From Affinibrenneria salicis (GTDB lineage: Bacteria > Pseudomonadota > Gammaproteobacteria > Enterobacterales > Enterobacteriaceae): DNA of 64,000 nucleotides. The notes beneath the pieces were generated by a model. That model saw only the letters and a list, made by a program, of their open reading frames with translations, searched no databases and was not told the DNA's origin. Each line of letters opens with the position of its first letter. The first letter of the stretch is position 1. The position numbers were made by a program, and so were the translations under genes. Where the stretch lies: positions 140,008 through 204,007 of the forward strand of contig NZ_VYKJ01000013.1 in assembly GCF_008710095.1 (NCBI RefSeq), written 5' to 3'. Of this stretch, positions 1 through 8,129 are shown in pieces.

Positions 1-567
1 CGCACCGTCGTGGCGAGCTGCTGTCCTGGGCGAGGTCGCTCTCTCTGGTCGCCATGGCACCAGGCTGAATCTCATTTTTCAATCCCGTATTGTATCGTGT
101 CGCGTCCCGCGGCAAGCATGACGTGCGCTAATAGATGTCCACGACGAACTGACGCCGGGCGCCAGGCGGTGCTTAAGAGCGGTTGCGGTAATCACGGCTT
201 TGAAGCGCCAGCCCGCAGCGCTCAGCCATTCAACCATCGGTTGTTAAGCCGGCCGCCATTTGGTTCTTGAGGTACGTCGGTGCAATCGGCTTTGATGTAT
301 TGGCACTTTATGCCGGCATCAAATCTTTACTGGGCTTCTGACCGCTCAGAAACGAAAATAAATTGTTTAACTCATGACGTATGCACATTCAGTTTTAGCT
401 CGACCTGAATACACCGCAATCAGACTGGCAAAATGGCCGATGCATTGATGCTTAATCGGCCAGATCTGGCGCGTTTTCAGTACCAGTCCATACCGCCGAG
501 GGTATATGTTATTTTTTGTACTGACGTCATGATGTTTTCTCAGCGAAATTAAGCGGGGGGAGTGAAA
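1..567. other. Gene-poor left edge, no convincing gene
   Basis: I see no gene with a usable start and ribosome site here. The only suggestive piece is an open frame on the plus strand from 204 to the stop at 339-341 (46 codons). Its last residues read hydrophobic (…GFDVLALYAGIKSLLGF). It has no start codon in context and a stop directly upstream, so at most it is the tail of a decayed gene. Confidence 0.4.
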
Positions 568-1023
568 TCATGGTGTCACCGGGCGCGTTTTCTTTCCGTC
601 GACCAGAACGGTGTATGGTTTAAATTCCCGGGCAGAGAATTCATTTACCGGAAGCGCTTTCTTTGCTCTTCCGGCTATTTCAATTACCTGTGTGATATTG
701 ATGGTCAAATCGCTTTCACAGTAGTTTTCACCTTCCAGTAATGCGGTCTGATAACGGGTCGCGTTTGAATCGCCAAACGGCTCTACGTTGAGCGTATCTT
801 TTTGCAGCACCTTTCCGCTCTTATCCAGCACGTCGACAGAGATTTCCAGTTTTCCTACCGGCTCACCAAACGCTCCGCCGTTATCCAGCGTGAATTGTGC
901 GCTACACGCCCCCTGACCCGCCCACACGGTGTCGGTATGCCAGATTTCTATCGCATGGACATTCCCGATAGTGACCAGCGTTATCAGCGCGGTGAATGCG
1001 GGGATTTTAAATAAACCTGCCAT
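568..1023 (-). CDS. IrmA-family small secreted protein
   Basis: The 151-residue product begins with a clear signal peptide (hydrophobic residues about 8-22, cleavage likely after NVHA) and continues as a small Cys-containing beta-type domain. The motif EIWHTDTVWAGQGACSAQF just after cleavage, the later ATRYQTALLEGE-YC segment and the ending AREFKP match my recollection of the IrmA family, small fibronectin-III-like secreted proteins first described in uropathogenic E. coli. The two cysteines (GACSA and NYCES) could form one disulphide. A good ribosome site (GAGAGGAG) lies upstream of the ATG. It stands alone next to an IS3 remnant, so it looks like accessory DNA. Family membership is recalled, not searched; the role in this organism is unknown. 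Confidence 0.75.
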   Translation of the reverse strand: MAGLFKIPAFTALITLVTIGNVHAIEIWHTDTVWAGQGACSAQFTLDNGGAFGEPVGKLEISVDVLDKSGKVLQKDTLNVEPFGDSNATRYQTALLEGENYCESDLTINITQVIEIAGRAKKALPVNEFSAREFKPYTVLVDGKKTRPVTP

Positions 1024-1224
1024 TTTTGCTCCTCTCTACGTTTTCCGGGTAACTAACGGTTATCGACCAATGGACGAGAAGCTGTGATTGTTTTTTCAAA
1101 TCAATATTTATATATCGATCTGATAATTGCGTTGAAAAAACAGAGTGCTCATGGATAGCATTTCCCCGTAATCTGAATGCAGGCAATTCGCTATGAGCCG
1201 AAGGGCCGCGAAGCTGATACATCA

Positions 1225-1338
1225 CGCTTTATCGACTGCCGGATCATCGCTATCCTTAAGCGGGCAGAGATTGGAACACCCGTACCTGAACTGTGCCGCG
1301 AATATGGCATCAGTAGCGCCAGTTTTTGTGCGGATTAA
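1225..1338 (+). pseudogene. Remnant of IS3-family transposase OrfA
   Basis: Thirty-seven codons read RFIDCRIIAILKRAEIGTP, then VPELCREYGISSASF, before a stop at 1336-1338. This is the N-terminal helix-turn-helix of IS3-family (IS407-like) OrfA proteins, which normally continue with YKWRSKYGG. Here the frame ends right after SSASF and no orfB-like sequence follows. No inverted-repeat ends could be seen. It is a dead fragment that marks past insertion between the IrmA-like gene and the next small gene. Confidence 0.75.
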
Positions 1339-1590
1339 GTTCTGAATGAGCTAAGCCTGAATCCGCCAACATCACCTTCCTGAGATCAAAAGGCGATTAC
1401 AACAATGTGACAACTTAGTCGATACTACCCGCCGCAGATAGTAGTGGTGGGTCAGGTATGGCTTGTGTCGCTCGCAACGGTCAGTCTACCCTCAGCGTTG
1501 GCGTCATCCGCAAAAACATGGATGTAGCGCGTCAGTTTTGGACGTATGATTGGGTGAGGATAAATACAAAATAGCGGATGGGCCTCTTTT

Positions 1591-1950
1591 ATGAAACGAA
1601 TGATATTTATAGCTTCTCTGGGTTTTATGTCTACAGTAGCATCGGCTAAAACGGTTTCTGACTTTATTAATGAACATCCTGATATTGCAAAAAATCCCAC
1701 CATCAAAGCAGCAATACAAGAAGGTGCCATGGGTAATGCCGTCATGGCCGCGGCAAGTGATGGTCTTCCTCCTGAGGCGTTAAGTGATAAGTCGACAGAG
1801 TTGCTGCGTGAAAATGGATATGAATATGCTCAGGCAACATTGCGAGATCTGGCGACATTAAACTGTAGTGACAAAGAATATGCCGACATATCAGGCTTTC
1901 GTGAAAAAGACTGTCAGACGATTATCAGGGTGGACTCTGAAATAGAGTAG
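1591..1950 (+). CDS. Hypothetical small secreted protein
   Basis: A 119-residue product with a typical Sec signal peptide (positive MKR, hydrophobic stretch, predicted cleavage after VASA near residue 19). The mature part is acidic and helical-looking, with two cysteines near the end (LNCSDKEY and EKDCQT) that could pair. I do not recognise the family. No strong ribosome site precedes the ATG (the purine stretch GGATGGG is distant), which lowers confidence. In favour of a real gene are the clean signal peptide and a rho-independent terminator starting about 20 bp after the stop. Confidence 0.55.
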   Translation: MKRMIFIASLGFMSTVASAKTVSDFINEHPDIAKNPTIKAAIQEGAMGNAVMAAASDGLPPEALSDKSTELLRENGYEYAQATLRDLATLNCSDKEYADISGFREKDCQTIIRVDSEIE

Positions 1951-1969
1951 AAAACGGCTTAATTCACTG

Positions 1970-1994
1970 AACCCGCCATTAGGCGGGTTTTTTA
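1970..1994 (+). terminator. Rho-independent terminator after the hypothetical secreted gene
   Basis: Stem AACCCGCC/GGCGGGTT with a four-base loop (ATTA), followed by a T run. It begins about 20 bp after the stop at 1950. Confidence 0.8.
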
Positions 1995-2992
1995 ATGTCC
2001 GGAGTAAAGTAAATACCTGGGTGGTAATCCTCGCGAAAAAAGCAGCTAGCCAATTAGCGCGGGCAGGCGTGGCGGTTATCCGTGTCAAACTCAGTCCGTC
2101 GTGGCCCTGGCCGCGACGCCGTTTCATCAACAGATTGCTTCATATTGCCTCGCCGGCGTTCGGGCTGATTTTTACGGCAGTGGCGAGGTCAGTATGCAAT
2201 GTTTTCTTCCGTCGTCCCCCTGGCCGGCGGAGTCTCAGATGACGGTCGGTACGGGCGCGGCATCAGCCGGGCTGACGGCCAGCGGAATGATTATAGGGAA
2301 GGGAACTTGTTCGGCTGAGCCTTGCAGAACGGTGATCTGTCCTTGATTTAGCGCCACCTTATTTTCAAATCAATCGAGACAATCGAGACAATCGAGACAA
2401 TCGAGACAATCGAGACAATCGAGACAATCGAGACAATCGAGACAATCGAGGCAATCGAGGCAATCGAGGCAATCGAGGCAATCGAGGCAATCGAGGCAAT
2501 CGAGGCAATCGAGGCAATCGAGGCAATCGAGGCAATCGAGGCAATCGAGGCCACTATGGCAAGACAGCAATATGCTGCGGCGTTCAGGCGGAGCCGCGGC
2601 GTTGCTAGCCGCAAGCGGAAAACCCGTTGCCCGTAAGGCGCCGGCGTTTGCTATCAAGAAGAATATGTCCCGCAACGGAGCAATTTTCCCAGGATAAGAG
2701 CTTTATGAAAAAGGGCGCTATCTATTCTGTCGCGATGAGCTGACAGCGCGTTCGTCTGCGGTTAACGGCATGGTCTGGGTTCTCAGTTCCGGCGCACCGA
2801 GACGTGTGCATCCGCGTTGGCACAATCTATACTCATTTTGTACTATAGCTTTTGTTTTCGGGTGGCCGGCGCGTATTGGTTCTCTGGTTGCTAAGCGGCG
2901 TTCGCGGCCGTGATTAGCCGTTTTGCCGCTGACCCGCGGCCGGAAAACTATTGGGTTTAAACTTCCACTGAGCAATATTTAGCGGGTAGATA
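1995..2992. other. Gene-poor stretch holding a tandem-repeat array
   Basis: Apart from the 180-bp tandem array at 2371-2550 (listed separately) I see no supportable gene. The open frames across the array on either strand are products of the 9-bp period, which is divisible by three, and are not coding evidence. The part after the array is GC-rich and lacks ribosome sites with extended frames. Confidence 0.6.
2371..2550. repeat. 9-bp tandem array, 20 units in two variant blocks
   Basis: Eight perfect copies of CAATCGAGA (2371-2442) are followed without a break by twelve perfect copies of CAATCGAGG (2443-2550). All units within a block are identical and the blocks differ only at the ninth base. 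This pattern points to recent expansion by strand slippage from two neighbouring variant units. It lies in a gene-poor region and is not visibly part of a protein. Confidence 0.95.
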
Positions 2993-3181
2993 ATGAAGGT
3001 TAATGATGTTGTGATGGTAAAGACGGATGGCGCCGACCGGCGCAAGGGGACTATTCTGGCCGTCGAAACCTTCCATGAGGGCACCATGTATCTGGTTTCT
3101 CTGGATGAGTATCCTGCCGGCGTGTGGTTTTTTAATGAAAACGACAGTCAGGATGGAACCTTCGTTGAGCTTTGCGAATAG
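2993..3181 (+). CDS. Small conserved-looking protein, function unknown
   Basis: The 62-residue product is rich in beta-forming residues with regular turns ([13 protein letters not shown], then [29 protein letters not shown]). This suggests a small SH3/KOW-like barrel. I recall near-identical small proteins in related enterobacteria but cannot name a function. The purine stretch GCGGGTAG upstream of the ATG could serve as a weak ribosome site. It is the last gene before the long region upstream of flhDC. Confidence 0.65.
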   Translation: MKVNDVVMVKTDGADRRKGTILAVETFHEGTMYLVSLDEYPAGVWFFNENDSQDGTFVELCE

Positions 3182-4449
3182 CAAATTGTCGTCGTGCTGT
3201 ATGAGTTGACCGCCAGCCGGAGGTCGGCTGCTGCGTAATTTTCCGCAGGTTGAAAGGGTCGCGTCGCTCATCGCGGTGTTTGCGCGTTGCGCGACGCGTG
3301 CCGATACGCAACAGTGCGCCATCGCGGGACAACCGTCGTCCACCATGGCGCTTGTTGCTGTGCGCAGACTCAGCCAGCGCTACCGACTATGACAGGTTAA
3401 AGCGGTCCGACATCATCCCGTCGGCGCGGAGCAGGGGCGTAGAATGTCGCCCGCGACCCCAAAATATATTTCTGCGCTCAGGTCTTCGGGCAATGAGTAA
3501 TAATCTTAATTCTTATTCGATCTCGCATGTCGGCGTGAATGCGGAGCGGGGGGGCCGGCGTATAATTCATTATCCGGTCGTGATCATTGTTCACGCGTTA
3601 TCGCCACAGATGAATACGGCAGAATAGCGACGCCAGGCGCTGGGCTAATATTATTACTGACCCATTAATCGGGCTAAACATTTTTTATGCTTTATCGGAG
3701 GGCGGATCGATTAGTTTGCCCCGCCTGGTGCAATCTGCTTTCAGAGTTCATTAATTTGGCTGATGGTTATTAGGCGGTACTATTCTGATGGGCGCTGGCG
3801 TTCTGCCGTTATGGCGTGGGATATCGATCGTGAACTGTAAAAAAACTGTAGTCAAAACAGCGGCGGCGCAGCGCGTCGGGCGATGCTTCTCTGGGACTGA
3901 CGTAGCGCAAGCTAACGGAGTTGAGTAAAAAATGTCGAATTAATATGCAATGATAGCGGTTTCTTTGTCTGAAGAGCCCGTTTTAGGGCGAATTTCGTAC
4001 GGATGGCCGTCATGACGCACAATTGCTAGCATTATGGCTAAGCGGCGCCTTCTCTTTTGTGATCGAAATATTACTGTTTAGCGACTTTTTTAACTTTAGT
4101 TACTTTGAGCTGATGCTATATATTATCGCTTTGCGATAAACCAGATTTTGTTTGATAAAGTATCACGCGTGGATGATTCCCTGCCAACGATGCTGATAAT
4201 TAATTAACGATAGCTGATATCCGCGTTGCGATATTGGGTTGATGACGGAATAATGACGACGACTTTATAACGTTAGTTGTTTTTTTATTTATACGATTTT
4301 TTATCGTCAATAAAGATGTCGATGCTGTATTTATGATAATGATTTCTCTGCTGAGGTTGCGGGTTTCGTTAACCGTATTTGACTTTTAGCCATGTCCGTT
4401 TGCGTTTTATTTTTTTGATGAAATTTATTTATTCCCCAGAGTGATTACT

Positions 4450-4488
4450 ATCAGATTAATGATTTTTAATAAGAATCATTAATCTGAT
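4450..4488. repeat. 15-bp perfect inverted repeat upstream of flhDC
   Basis: ATCAGATTAATGATT and its exact reverse complement are separated by nine bases (4465-4473), with AT-rich sequence on both sides. It lies about 300 bp upstream of the CRP site. It could be a hairpin in a transcript, a terminator-like structure followed by a loose T-rich stretch, or a dimeric protein-binding site. Confidence 0.85.
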
Positions 4489-4785
4489 TATTATATTTTA
4501 TTGATCATAATTATTCTGTTTTGTCAATCCCCCTGTTTTACTGCTTCTGCCAGTTCTGCTGACTCTTCAGACACAGCTTGCACAACTGTTTTTCCACGAT
4601 CTGACGGCGACCTGGTCGATGTATAGCGATTAGGGTGTTTTTATTTAATTGATATTTATCTGTTTTTTTATTTTTTATCGGCCTGTGGCGGCGAGTGTGC
4701 TTTTTGCGTGAGGGAGGGTCAGAGCGGCGCAAAAACTGTAAAGAGGTATTACCAGACGATAAAACAAACATAAAACTTCCATTTT

Positions 4786-4801
4786 TGTGATCTAGATCAC
4801 A
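4786..4801. promoter_or_regulatory. CRP (cAMP receptor protein) site for flhDC
   Basis: TGTGATCTAGATCACA is a perfect palindrome matching the CRP consensus TGTGA-N6-TCACA. In E. coli cAMP-CRP activates flhDC from a site about 72 bp upstream of the start. The placement here, 315 bp before the flhD start codon with similar following sequence, fits the same control, linking motility to carbon state. Confidence 0.85.
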
Positions 4802-5115
4802 TAATTATTAAAATTATTCTTCAGCTGCGTTGTATGTGCTGCGGATTAGGCGGTAGAGTGGCCGTGTTTTAGGAATAATCTTATAAATATGAGTGGGGGG
4901 AGAAGGGCGTACAGGAGTGCAAGCAGGATGGAATCGGTGTTAGGTAACCGAGGTGTTGCCGATATTATCATCTGTAGATTTAAAAATGAACGATTCAGTC
5001 AATGTCTGGCACCAGTGGTTTTCCTTATGCCAACAATGAAGAGTGATTTCTGAACCAGGCGATATGGTCTATCACCTTACTTATGTTTTAAGCATAACCT
5101 GTCGGGATGGGAAAT

Positions 5116-5466
5116 ATGGGTACCTCTGAATTACTCAAGCACATTTATGACATTAACTTGTCTTATCTGTTACTGGCCCAGCGCTTAATCAATGCCGAGA
5201 AAGATTCGGCAATGTTTCGCCTGGGAATTGATGAAGAGATGGCGGATGCGTTGTTAAAGCTTACGCTGCCTCAAATGGTGAAACTGGCGGAAACCAACCA
5301 GTTAATATGCCATTTTCGCTTTAATGACCACAATACAATCAGGATATTAACGCAGGAATCACGTGTAGACGATTTGCAGCAAATTCACACCGGGATCTTA
5401 TTGTCGAGCCATTTATTGCAACAGATTTCTTCGAAAGAAGAGACCCCGCCTAAAAAAAGGGCATAG
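5116..5466 (+). CDS. flhD: Flagellar master regulator FlhD
   Basis: FlhD forms the FlhD4C2 complex that activates middle (class 2) flagellar promoters with sigma-70. From the ATG at 5116 the protein is 116 residues ([20 protein letters not shown]…), the E. coli length, and ends KKRA as E. coli FlhD does. An ATG nine bases upstream (5107) would add three residues, but the local sequence GGGATGGGAAATATGGG lines up with the E. coli start at 5116. Cys65, which makes the inter-subunit disulphide in the E. coli dimer, is present in NQLICHF. flhC follows after two bases. Confidence 0.97.
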   Translation: MGTSELLKHIYDINLSYLLLAQRLINAEKDSAMFRLGIDEEMADALLKLTLPQMVKLAETNQLICHFRFNDHNTIRILTQESRVDDLQQIHTGILLSSHLLQQISSKEETPPKKRA

Positions 5467-5468
5467 CG

Positions 5469-6047
5469 ATGGTGGAAAAAAGTATTGTTCAGGAAGCAAA
5501 AGATATTCAGCTGGCGATGGAGCTGATCTCTTTGGGCGCCCGTTTGCAAATGCTGGAGAGCGAAACTCAGCTCAGCCGCGGCCGCCTGATTAAACTTTAT
5601 AAAGAGCTGAGGGGTAGCCCTCCGCCAAAAGGAATGTTGCCGTTTTCTACTGATTGGTTTATGACCTGGGAACAAAATATTCATTCTTCGATGTTTTACA
5701 ACACCTATGCATGGCTGTTAAAAGCCGGTAAAAGCAATGGTGTGGAAGCCGTGATCAAAGCATACCGGCTATACATTGAGCAGTGCGCCCCTCATGGCGA
5801 TACGCCGCTGTTAGCGCTGACCCGTGCATGGACACTGGTGCGTTTTGTCGATAGCGGAATGCTCCAGCTTTCAACCTGTAGCTGCTGCGGCGGCTCGTTT
5901 ATTACTCACGCTCACCAGCCGCTGAACGGCTTCGTTTGCAGCCTGTGCCAGCCACCTTCCCGCGCGGTAAAAAAACGTAAACTTTCGCCAAATCTGGCCG
6001 ATATTATACCTCAACTGCTGGATGAACAGGTAAAACACGCAGTCTGA
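5469..6047 (+). CDS. flhC: Flagellar master regulator FlhC
   Basis: FlhC is the DNA-contacting partner of FlhD. The 192-residue product has the family's exact length, and the N-terminal block [16 protein letters not shown] is nearly unchanged. The zinc-binding cysteines are intact in the pairs STCSCC and FVCSLC, near residues 137-160. Only two bases separate it from flhD, so the two are made from one transcript. The conserved tail ([23 protein letters not shown]) argues that the gene is functional. Confidence 0.97.
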   Translation: MVEKSIVQEAKDIQLAMELISLGARLQMLESETQLSRGRLIKLYKELRGSPPPKGMLPFSTDWFMTWEQNIHSSMFYNTYAWLLKAGKSNGVEAVIKAYRLYIEQCAPHGDTPLLALTRAWTLVRFVDSGMLQLSTCSCCGGSFITHAHQPLNGFVCSLCQPPSRAVKKRKLSPNLADIIPQLLDEQVKHAV

Positions 6048-6173
6048 GCCTGATATTACAGGGATCTGCCGCAGCTAAAACGTGTCACTGCGCGCAGGTC
6101 TCTTCTCTCATCATTCTCAACTCTTCCGTGTTTTTCCCGTTATCTTCCGCCCATTTCGGAGTGAGGAATTCTT

Positions 6174-7064
6174 GTGTTAGTCATATTGGGATATATCGTG
6201 ATTGTGGGTTCCATTCTGGGTGGCTATCTCATGGTCGGGGGGCACCTCGGCGCATTGTATCAACCCTCAGAATTGCTGATCATCGGCGGGGCCGCCATCG
6301 GGGCCTTTATCGTTGGCAATAACGGCAAAGCGATCAAAGCGACGCTGCGCGCCTTTCCCATTTTGTTTCGCGGCTCACGTTATAACCGGGTGCTGTATAT
6401 GGACCTGATGGCGCTGTTGTTTCGTCTGATGGCGAAATCCCGTCAGCAGGGCATGCTGTCGCTGGAATCCGATATCGACAGCCCGAAAGAGAGCGAAATA
6501 TTCTCCAGCTACCCGCGTCTGCTGGCCGATGACCACGCGATTGAATTTATTACCGATTATCTGCGGCTGATGGTCAGCGGCAATATGAACGCGTTTGAAA
6601 TCGAAACGCTGATGGATGAAGAAATCGAAACCGTCGAGCATGAATGCGAACAGCCGGCCGGCAGCCTGACGATGGTCGGCGACGCGCTGCCCGCCTTTGG
6701 TATCGTGGCGGCGGTAATGGGGGTGGTGCATTCGCTGGCCTTCGTCGATCGTCCGGCGGCGGAACTGGGGATGATGATCGCACATGCGATGGTGGGGACG
6801 TTTCTCGGCATCCTGATGGCCTACGGCTTCGTTTCGCCGCTGGCCACGCTGCTGCGGCAGAAAAATGCCGAAAAAATCAAGCTGCTGCAGTGTATCAAGG
6901 TTACGCTGCTGTCGAGCCTGAACGGTTATGCGCCGCAAATCGCCGTCGAGTTCGGGCGTAAAACCCTGTATTCATCCGAACGACCTTCCTTCTCCGAACT
7001 GGAAGAGCATATCCGTCGGGTTAAGGCGCCGGCTCAGCAACAGGCGACGGATGATGCCGCATGA
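6174..7064 (+). CDS. motA: Flagellar stator protein MotA
   Basis: MotA is the inner-membrane stator ring subunit that turns proton flow into torque on FliG. The 296-residue product has the four-helix MotA/TolQ/ExbB layout. The charged cytoplasmic loop residues that contact FliG (KSR near 90, LES near 98) and both key prolines (DALPAFG, VSPLA) are conserved. The start is GTG at 6174, as in E. coli, preceded by the ribosome site GTGAGGAA. It overlaps motB by four bases (ATGA). No convincing sigma-28 promoter is visible in the 126-bp gap after flhC, so transcription may depend on flhDC read-through or a weak promoter. Confidence 0.97.
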   Translation: MLVILGYIVIVGSILGGYLMVGGHLGALYQPSELLIIGGAAIGAFIVGNNGKAIKATLRAFPILFRGSRYNRVLYMDLMALLFRLMAKSRQQGMLSLESDIDSPKESEIFSSYPRLLADDHAIEFITDYLRLMVSGNMNAFEIETLMDEEIETVEHECEQPAGSLTMVGDALPAFGIVAAVMGVVHSLAFVDRPAAELGMMIAHAMVGTFLGILMAYGFVSPLATLLRQKNAEKIKLLQCIKVTLLSSLNGYAPQIAVEFGRKTLYSSERPSFSELEEHIRRVKAPAQQQATDDAA

Positions 7065-8125
7065 AACATGCTCATCCTATTATCCGCAAGAAGCGTAAGT
7101 CAGGTCATGGAGGCCACCACGGCGGCTCCTGGAAGATTGCTTATGCCGACTTTATGACGGCGATGATGGCGCTGTTCCTGGTGATGTGGCTGATCGCCAT
7201 CGCTTCGCCCAGCCAGCTGACGCAAATCGCCGAGTATTTCCGAACCCCGCTTAAGGCGGCGTTGACCAACGGCACCAAAAGCAGTGAGGACACCAGCGTC
7301 ATTCCCGGCGGCGGCAACGATCCCACTCAGCAGGAGGGCGTGGTCAGGAAACAGCCGAAAATCGACTCGACCAGCAAGAAAGAACGCCAGCTGGAAGAGC
7401 TGCGCCTCAATCGCCTGCGCGAACGGCTGGATGCGCTGATCGAGTCCGATCCCCGTCTGCGCGCATTGCGTCCGCATCTGCTGATTGAGATGGTCGACGA
7501 AGGGCTGCGCATCCAGATCATCGATAGCCAGAAACGGCCGATGTTCAAGACCGGCAGCGCCCAGGTCGAGCCCTATATGAGCGACATCCTGCGCGCCATC
7601 GCCCCGATTCTTAACGATATTCCCAATAAGCTTAGCCTGTCCGGCCATACCGACGACATTCCTTATGCCAACGGTGAACGCGGCTACAGCAACTGGGAAC
7701 TGTCTGCCGATCGCGCCAACAGTTCGCGTCGCGAACTGATTGCCGGCGGCTTGTCCGAGGGCAAGGTGTTAAGGGTGGTCGGTATGGCCGCCACCATGGG
7801 GCTGAAACAGACCGATGGCGACAACGCGATTAACCGCCGCATTAGCCTGCTGGTGCTGAATAAAGAGGCTCAGGCCAATATTGAACATGAAAACGACAAC
7901 AGCGAGGCGGTTGACGTTGAAACACCAGAAAATTTACGCAGCGTAGAGACCAATAACCCTAAACTTATGGCCCCTCCTGCCGACAATACTGTTACAGATT
8001 TACCACAGCAACCCGTTAGTGAGGTGCCGGAGCCGGCGCGTCCGCAGCCCACGACAGCGCTGCCTGCAGCGCCGGACAGTCAGGCGACACCTTCATCAAT
8101 AAGCCGCGATTCACAGCAGAGGTGA
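7061..8125 (+). CDS. motB: Flagellar stator protein MotB with long proline-rich tail
   Basis: MotB pairs with MotA and anchors the stator to peptidoglycan. The proton-carrying aspartate is Asp30 in [18 protein letters not shown], followed by the plug region and an OmpA-like peptidoglycan-binding domain (about 150-270, with SGHTDD and [11 protein letters not shown]). At 354 residues it is about 45 longer than E. coli MotB (308, from memory). The extra length is a low-complexity tail after about residue 275, rich in Pro, Thr, Ser and Gln, presumably periplasmic and unstructured. It overlaps motA and is followed four bases later by cheA. Confidence 0.96.
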   Translation: MKHAHPIIRKKRKSGHGGHHGGSWKIAYADFMTAMMALFLVMWLIAIASPSQLTQIAEYFRTPLKAALTNGTKSSEDTSVIPGGGNDPTQQEGVVRKQPKIDSTSKKERQLEELRLNRLRERLDALIESDPRLRALRPHLLIEMVDEGLRIQIIDSQKRPMFKTGSAQVEPYMSDILRAIAPILNDIPNKLSLSGHTDDIPYANGERGYSNWELSADRANSSRRELIAGGLSEGKVLRVVGMAATMGLKQTDGDNAINRRISLLVLNKEAQANIEHENDNSEAVDVETPENLRSVETNNPKLMAPPADNTVTDLPQQPVSEVPEPARPQPTTALPAAPDSQATPSSISRDSQQR

Positions 8126-8129
8126 CGAC

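Larger units (their letters stand above)
3182..5115 (+). promoter_or_regulatory. 1.9-kb gene-free region upstream of flhDC
   Basis: No convincing gene occurs here. From about 3940 the sequence becomes markedly AT-rich, as expected of an H-NS-bound regulatory region. It contains a 15-bp perfect inverted repeat (4450-4488) and a perfect CRP palindrome (4786-4801). Downstream of the CRP site, the segments GTTGTATGTGCTG (4829-4841) and TTTTAGGAATAATCTTA (4867-4883) resemble my memory of the E. coli flhDC promoter region. A start about 72 bp after the CRP centre would fall near 4865, giving a leader of roughly 250 nt. The promoter position is inferred. Confidence 0.6.

Noticed and set aside
2371..2550. 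CRISPR-like array
   Set aside because: The units are 9 bp and contiguous, with no spacers and no cas genes nearby.
2348..2675. Repeat proteins (ASI, VSI, LDC repeats) across the 9-bp array
   Set aside because: They result from a period divisible by three; there is no ribosome site or flanking domain.
3250..3627. 125-codon frame in the gene-poor region before flhDC
   Set aside because: It is Arg/Ser-rich without a ribosome site, overlaps other frames of equal quality and has no recognisable domain.
4538..4771. 77-codon minus-strand frame just upstream of the CRP site
   Set aside because: It lacks a ribosome site, has no recognisable motifs and lies within the regulatory region of flhDC.
6048..6173. 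Sigma-28 promoter before motA (CTAAAACGTG… around 6075)
   Set aside because: The -35-like TAAA is present but the sequence at the correct distance (CAGGTCTC) does not match GCCGATAA.
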